From NCBI RefSeq assembly GCF_037975245.1, contig NC_092581.1, forward strand, positions 5,857,501 through 5,921,500: DNA of 64,000 bases. The letters run 5' to 3'. The stretch comes from Apostichopus japonicus. Its lineage: Eukaryota; Echinodermata; Holothuroidea; Aspidochirotida; Stichopodidae. Below the pieces are notes generated by a model. That model was not told the DNA's origin and ran no database searches. It was given only the letters and a program-made list of their open reading frames with translations. Positions within the stretch are counted from its first letter, which is position 1. The number at the start of each line of letters is the position of its first letter. Made by a program: the position numbers and the translations under genes. Shown in pieces: positions 57,634 through 64,000 of the stretch.

Positions 57634-60600
57634 TCAATGATAGTTTGATATAAGATACTCTTTAAGACGTTTTTTGAAGGTGTTCAGAGTTTTACAACCA
57701 GTAATAGTAGTAGGGAGGGAATTCCAAAGTTTTACGCCGACATAACGAATACCAAGTTGTGCAGACCTAAGTCTAAAGTAAGGAACAGTCAATTGATTTG
57801 GCGCACGGTTGGGATAAGGATCGTTACGTAACTGAAAATAGTTGCGAAAAGTCGACGGAGCATTATCATGTAACCAATTGAAAATAAAAATACCAACATA
57901 GTAACGATTTATATCATAGATACTAAGAGCGTTAAGAGTAGTAAACAGGGGTGCTGTATGCTGGAGGTAATCCGCATTACAAATATAACGAATGGCTCTC
58001 TTTTGAAGTAAGTAAAGGGGTTGAATTCTAGAGGCATGGGTACTGCCCCAAATAACATTACAATATGTAAGATAGGGAAGTATGAGTGTATTATACAAAG
58101 TGACCAATGTGCTTCTGGGAATGACTTGGCGAAGTCTATTAAGAACTCCAGCGCCTTTAGACACTTTCATACAAATATTCTGAATATGATTATTCCAAGA
58201 AAGATGATTATCTATATAAACCCCAAGAAATTTAGTAGTCTTATACAGCATAACATCAACACCGCAAAGTCTGATACTATTAATGTTAGGATTTAAGTGC
58301 TTTGAAGGTGTACTAAACACAATAGATGAATATGAATATATGTAAACTCATTCTGTATAGTATCCAATAGAAAATTAATGTCATTACTGGAAAAGAACAG
58401 GTTGGTATCATCAGCATAAGAGATTATATGAAATTTGTTGCTGGCTCTATAGAGGTCATTAACATAAATTATAAACAACAATGGACCAAGTATGGACCCT
58501 TGAGGAACACCACACTTAATTGGCTTAGAAACAGAATTTATATTACTAATAACAACAAACTGGTGACGATCAGCAAGATAGCTTTTGAACCAATGAAGTA
58601 CAGTTCCCCGGATTCCATAATGACTAAGTTTTTCAAGTAAAATGTTATGGTCAAGGGTATCAAACGCCTTCGACAGATCCAGAAATATACCAGAAGCATA
58701 CTGATTATTTTCGAAAGCTTCCATAACTTTACAAGTAAAATGTAAAATAGCATGTGTAGTTGAGCGGCCAGGAAGGAAACCAAATTGATAGTTATACAGT
58801 AAATTATGCTTAGCAATAAAGTTATATAACCGTGAGAACATTATTTTTTCGATTACCTTGGAGAAACATGGGAGAACTGAAATGGGTCTATAATTTATTC
58901 ACGGATTCCTTTTCACCGGCCTTAAAGACAAGAACAACTCGAGCTATTTTTAAAGATGTGGGGACAACACCAAGCTCAAAAGAGAGATTACAAAGATATG
59001 TGAGTGGAATACATAATGAATGGGCAACATGTTTTACAATAATAGCAGAAACACCATCAAAACCAGCAGCGGGTGGCTTGAGTGATAGAAGTACTTTAAG
59101 GACCTCATCTCTTGTTGCAGGAATAATGAATAAAGAGTCCATGACTGGTGCTTGCAGGTACATTTTGTAGTGAGAATTAACATTATAAATCTTATGTTGA
59201 GTGGCTGGACCAATAGTAGTAAAATAATCATTAAAAATGTTTCCAATATCCAATGGATTAGAAAAACTGACCCCCTGATAATTAATCTGTTCAGGAGTGC
59301 GATTAGCTTGTCGACCATGTAAAAGGGTATTTATTGACCGCCACATACTTTTCGCATCCTGGTTGTTATTATTAAACATATTGGTGTAGTAAGACTTTGG
59401 CCAGCCTGATAACAGACGTAAGACGATTACGAAAACGTTTGTAGTCGTTCAAGTTGTTTGCAGTACGGCTACGGAGATATTTTTTATATAGACGATTCTT
59501 TGTACGGCAAGAATTAAGGATGGCAGGAGTCATCCAGTCATTCTTGTCACTAATACCCTTCTTTGTACTAGGAACATACGGAAGACAGTTGTTTAAATGC
59601 TTACTAAATATTTTATTAAACTGATCAAATGCAACGTTTACATCATTGCCATAAAAGACATCTTGCCAAGTTTCGTTTTCAATAGCAGACCGAAATAACC
59701 GTATAGTTGCTGGATTAACGTGCCTCCTTAAAGTAATTGACGGAATACTAGTTTTAACATTGTCAATGTCAACAATAGTAAAAACAGGGAAATGATCCGA
59801 AATGTCGTCACAAATTATGCCCGAGGTAGATGACAGTGATGGACTATTCGTAAAAATTACATCAAGAAGTGTAGCAGAGTGTGACGTTATCCTAGAAGGC
59901 AAATTGTGGAGTGGACGAAAAGAGTGAGTGTACATGGTTGATAAACTGATTACCGATGTTTTCCGATGTAATTAAGAGATTACAGTTAAAATCGCCCATT
60001 AAGAAACAACTCCTGTCTTCTCGATTCAATGAAATAAATAAAGTAGAGAACATGTCAAGCACAGTTTCGCTAACACCGGAGGGGCAATAAATAACTCCTA
60101 TGATGATTGGCGAATGAGAAGCCTGTAGTTCTATAAAAGTCGACTCAAATACGCCTTCTACAAATATACTCAAATCTGAACGAGATTTGTATTTAAGAGA
60201 TGAATTGATATATAGTGCGACCCCTCCACCACGCCCTTGCCTAGAGGCATGTTCCATATTATACCCAGGGATGTTGTAGAGAGTAGGTAAAGTATTAGGA
60301 TTACCAAGCCAGGTCTCGGTTATACCGATAACAGAAAAATTATGCCTAACGGATCTTAGTGATAATAATAAATTATTAAAGTTACTATTCAGAGACCTAG
60401 CATTCACATGATACAAGGTAAGTTTCTCATCCCATAAATCGTTGGTAATATCTTGAAAGAAATTATAATCATAATACTTGCAGTTAGTAGCTTGAAAACT
60501 TTGAACAGAATTGATATCAGGATCAATAGAACTGAGAGGGGAATTAATGTCGTCGCATGCTTGAAAGTGATTTCGAGTATTTTTACAAATGATACAGGCT

Positions 60601-60761
60601 ATGTCCCCATGCAAACTAACAATAGGATTACTAATACAGTCATTATGCCATTTTATAACCCCGGAGCAATTACAGCAATGACCTATGGAACAACGATCAC
60701 TAGACGTTAAGCTATGCGCACAAATACAACAGAAGTGACTAAATAAAGTACAATGCTCCAT
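57634..60761 (-). pseudogene. LINE ORF2 (endonuclease and reverse transcriptase), frameshifted
   Basis: Starts MEHCTLFSHFCC with a Cys/His-rich finger (CCxxC...CxxC pattern in residues 11-60). Next is an apurinic-type endonuclease: HVNARSLNSNF, ITETWL, GGGVALYI, MGDFN, and SDHFPV in the next frame. RT follows: PPAAGFDGVSA, FLDLSKAFDTLDHNIL, CGVPQGSILGPLLF, YADD. The C-terminal domain ends RYVGVKLWNSLPTTI...FKKRLKEYL. Frames change near 59930, 59390 and 58900, and a deletion with frameshift at about 58310 removes the segment just after YADD. Confidence 0.88.
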
Positions 60762-61075
60762 GCAGTATCAAATGCAAACTATCAAGAAGTAAGAAAAGAA
60801 AAAAAAGAAAGAAAGAAAGAAGAACAGAACAAGATAAGAAGAGTGAAAAAAAAAGTATTATAACGTATAATACCTTGAATGTGGATAAGACGGGTGTTTG
60901 GACAAACGAAAACACACGACAAAAGGGAAATCCTATAAAGTAATCTGTAAAATACCAGTAAAACTACTTGCTACATTTAAGTAACAAACGGCAATGGTAT
61001 GTACTGTTCCCAAAAATCAAGGTAGCGGCTTCAAATTCAAGATGGCGGCTTCAACTTCACCATTGTGTCCGTACA

Positions 61076-61882
61076 TTACCGAAGTCTTGCCAGGTCCTCT
61101 GTATTAGCAATATGATGTTTATGATCGTTTCCATCAATGACGAATATCTTCCCATCTAGGGTCCAAGACCGGTTAACTCTTTCATGTTTGCGGGCACGGG
61201 CGAATAGCTCCTGGTTCCTGCGGGTCAAATCCTCATTAATGTATATTCTGGTGCCTTTTAGTGAGGTCCTGGCACGATATATCCTGTCTCTTGTGTTGTA
61301 TGAGGTCAGTTTGACGATGATAGCCCTGGGTCGGGTGGCGTTTGCTATGTTGTTAGCTCTAGGTCGGGGTGAAATGCGGTGTGAACGGTCGATTTCTCCA
61401 GGGGTAAGGGTAACGTTCAGTTTTTCGGTCGCCAGATTAATGACTAACTCGTCAGTCGATTCTCCAGGAGATTCAGGAATCCCCTGTATGCGGAGACAGT
61501 TACGCCTTGAATACTACTCCTGGTGGTCAGCAGAGTCCTGGGTTGCAGTTAAGTCTCGTCTGAGCTGGCATATTTCCTCCCTGGCATCATCAAGTTGTTT
61601 TTGCTTTTTGGACAGTTCAAGTTGGAAGGTGTCATGAATTTCTTTACATACCTTCTCTTTCACTGCTTCCGCTATCGCTGGCACTAGTTTGCATATTAGA
61701 TTGGTGCAAAAGTCATCTGAGTTAATGGCAGCATTCAACTCTTGGCGAATAGAGTCTATAATGTCCACATGAATTAGATCAGTGTTAGGTTGAGGTGTAG
61801 GCTCATCGTTAGGCTGGGATTCGCGAACCTGCCTTATAGTTGAGGTCGATTTTGCTGCGTTTGTAGCTTTTTTAGGTGGCAT
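61076..61882 (-). pseudogene. LINE ORF1 with one in-frame stop
   Basis: A 269-codon frame from MPPKKATNAAK to TAA at 61076-61078. The N-terminal third is Ser/Thr/Pro-rich, then comes a predicted coiled coil (LSKKQKQLDDAREEICQLRR), then after a TAG at about 61514 an RNA-binding-like domain beginning YSRRNCLRIQGIPE, then RPRAIIVKLTSY and GTRIYINEDLT. This matches the ORF1 nucleic-acid chaperone type (coiled coil plus RRM-like) of several LINE groups. Removing the stop is not implied; the copy is simply broken there. Confidence 0.82.
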
Positions 61883-62025
61883 CTTGGACGTTGTTTAGTA
61901 CTAGCAATGAACTCTCACAGAATAATGATAAAGTAATATACTGAATGAATATTTAACTGAGAAATTTGAAGGATTTCCGAGAGGCGAAAAAATGATGTGA
62001 TCTTTACATGTTGTCTAGTACATGT

Positions 62026-64000
62026 AAAAGAGGACGGAACTATAGAAGACCGTGTTAATAACTTTGGAAGTCTGGACAAAGTGAATATGTCACATGTTAC
62101 AACCATTTACGCATGGCGTACTGTTTCAAAATGTGGGGCATTGTGGTAAATTTCAAATGTAATTGTCTCTCAACCTGTAAATCAGATGAGTGTATGCTTT
62201 GGTGAAGTATTATTTTGTAATTTCTGAGTTCTCTATATGATCCATATCAAAAATCATTTTACAATTCTTTAAAGACAAAACCCAGAATAGTGTCTCAGTT
62301 TCCTTTATAGAAGTTGCTAAAAGTTATTACCGATCAAACGTCATATCATCATATTTACATTGTTTGGTTAACAGATGATGTTGAAGGTTCTTGGTGCCGC
62401 TAGTAATCTTTCTATGTCAAACATTACGAGACAATGTACTCAAATTGGAACAAAATGTTATCTTTCCAGGTCGGAGAAACAAGAATACACCGAGATTAAA
62501 AGGACTGAAGACACTACAGTGTGAACGTATGGACTTTCTCCGTTACTCACACTATTATGGTTTAGGTATTGCCTGGTATTCCTTGACGTGGATGAAATGA
62601 TACCTACTAAGTGATAAATTTCATATAATACAACTTTGGGAGAAATTCCTTGTCCATCAAATACAGTATGTTGACCTATCTTCAAGTTTTGCAACATATT
62701 CTGTACTCGGGTTTATTCACTATGATTTGACAATCAGCAGAACTTACTTTTGTTTATATTGTTTGAGTCTATTTGAGGTAAAGGTGGTTATTTCATACAT
62801 GAAGAATGCTGAAATCAGCGATGAAGTGTGCTGTATATAATTATATAATCTGAGTCCCAAATAGAACCACAATGATGTGTCGTAATATTAATTATTCGAT
62901 TGTTGTGGGCACGAATTGCCTCCTTTTCCTGCTTAATTTGCTCAATTGTTACTCGTGATAGTTTTCACATTTTCTATGAAAACAACGTAAGATTATTTTC
63001 TATCAGAGCACCCACCGCTCTTTTTTTTATTATTGGCCTCTGCAATCTGAAATACTTCCCAGCATTGCAACGCCAAAATATTCTCCGTCTTCGGTGAAAA
63101 AGACGGTTTTGGGCAAGTCAAACTAGATGAGGAAAGCAGTTACCAGACGGAAGGTGCAGACGGTAGCGTATGCCATTCGGTATTGCTTCGGCTTCAGAGG
63201 AATACCAGTAGAAAGAAGAAAAATGAGAAAAAGAGGGAGTAGAAGAAAAAACGCCAAGACACCGGGAAGAGAAAGAGGAACAGAGACATAATTACAGCGC
63301 TATATATGATCCCTATTTTCACGATAGCATAACGCTTGAAAACAGAATGGCCAGTGGGTCAACAATAATAAACCTGAATAGTAACCTAGTGTTATGATTG
63401 CAGTACATTCGATGCTTTTATCTGTTGCGCGAGTATAGCTATTAATATCTACTGAATCGGTGTAACAGTGTCGGTACATTTAATTAAAGCTGTGTGTAAA
63501 TGAGGAAACAGGTGGTGTAGGTCACTGACGGACATACATGACAATAGGTGTAACTCGTATACAAATCATGAATAAATCACTCAAATTTTAATTGTGACCG
63601 CGAAGACTACAATACCCAGACCAAGGTAAATTAATTTAAGCATGCATTCTTAGTGTAAGCCTAACCATACATAAGGATTAAAGGGGAGGAATCCCAGACC
63701 ATCATAATGAACTTATATCACCGAGGTCCTTGTGATGAACTTAACCCTTAAATATCTAAGTCCATTGTCTTGCACGATACGGGAGTAAATTGGTTTTTTC
63801 AAAGTCGTGGCATGGAGCTATTTTCTTGGCCAATGTGTAATGTCATAGTGCCACTTGGGATGGTTGGGGGGGGGGGGAGATATAATTGAATTATTTTAGT
63901 TCCCTCTCTCATTTTCAATGTGAATGTTAACAGTTCAATAAACAAATACCAGTTTTATGACAAATTAAAACATGCATACAGGAGCTCATTCCCACTTTAG
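62026..64000 (+). other. 3' flank of unit B after the LINE
   Basis: Collinear with 29915-31867 of unit A, with small indels (an extra ATGATTGCAGTACATTCGAT-containing segment of about 30 bp near 63395). Contains the polypurine repeat at 63120-63315 and a G run near 63866. No gene recognised. Confidence 0.5.

Larger units (their letters stand above)
57403..62025 (-). mobile_element. Near-full-length CR1/L2-like LINE, unit B only
   Basis: A 4.6-kb non-LTR retrotransposon on the minus strand with ORF1 (61882-61076) and ORF2 (60761-57634). Its 3' UTR has AATAAA and ends in repeats of ATTGAAAA at 57403-57420. Unit A has the empty site (GATTTTTCTT/AAAAGAGG at 29914/29915), so the boundaries are defined by comparison. 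Any target duplication is at most a couple of bases. Four frame lesions in ORF2 and one stop in ORF1 make this copy inactive, but decay is light. Confidence 0.9.
33628..64000. repeat. Segmental duplication unit B (continues past window end)
   Basis: Second copy of the block. The offset to unit A is about 34.5 kb at the LINE fragment, 28,531 bp at exon 1, 27,470 bp at the stop codon and about 32.1 kb at the window end. The drift reflects insertions, deletions and VNTR differences. The right boundary lies outside the window. Confidence 0.88.

Noticed and set aside
58021-58296. Plus-strand ORFs in 58-61.6 kb (also 58832-59170, 61137-61637)
   Set aside because: Antisense shadows of the minus-strand LINE ORF2 and ORF1.

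Overview
This is eukaryotic, almost certainly metazoan, DNA. Genes are split by GT-AG introns, the base composition is AT-rich, and most of the window is non-LTR retrotransposon debris, foldback/MITE elements, minisatellites and long (TA)n arrays. The repeat mix (CR1/L2-like and Jockey-like LINEs, hAT-like MITEs, and intronic repeats built on TGACCTTTGACC) suggests a marine invertebrate deuterostome such as an echinoderm. That placement is inference; no diagnostic gene proves it.

The main architecture is a tandem segmental duplication. Unit A spans about 1-33,600 and unit B about 33,630 to the end of the window. B stops at the position equivalent to about 31,870 in A. Each unit carries one complete nine-coding-exon gene on the + strand for an SLC22-family (major facilitator superfamily) organic ion transporter of 535 aa: gene A at 12,233-28,263 and gene B at 40,764-55,733. 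All exon lengths (402, 104, 155, 169, 133, 95, 209, 109, 232 nt), intron phases and splice sites are preserved, and the two predicted proteins differ at nine residues. An arginine in predicted TM11 (R471) sits where organic-anion and OCTN-type members have Arg and OCT-type members have Asp, so an anion or zwitterion substrate is the better guess.

Layout: 1-1,930 holds LINE fragments (a + strand CR1-like copy containing a 183-bp foldback, and a - strand Jockey-like RT piece). From 1,990 to 10,790 is a nested-repeat zone: a 700-bp MITE with an 8-bp target duplication, a large inverted repeat interrupted by a LINE (9,139-10,461), and a G-rich minisatellite. From 10,930 to 12,232 is the 5' flank of gene A. 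Gene A follows, with introns carrying a 44-copy minisatellite, decayed LINEs, a dimeric higher-order tandem repeat, a foldback element and TA-rich arrays. From 28,264 to 33,600 is 3' flank with a 471-bp hAT-like MITE. Unit B repeats this order with three large differences: the nested zone is shorter and partly inverted (36,440-39,320), the intron-2 minisatellite has only 7 copies, and a 4.6-kb near-full-length CR1/L2-like LINE (57,403-62,025, - strand) sits downstream of gene B, where unit A keeps the empty site.

No tRNA, rRNA, CRISPR or prokaryotic features were seen. The only host genes I can support are the two transporters; everything else recognisable as coding is mobile-element derived and broken. 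Unit A/B divergence is low (about 1% in coding sequence), so a recent tandem duplication and an uncollapsed heterozygous assembly are both open explanations.
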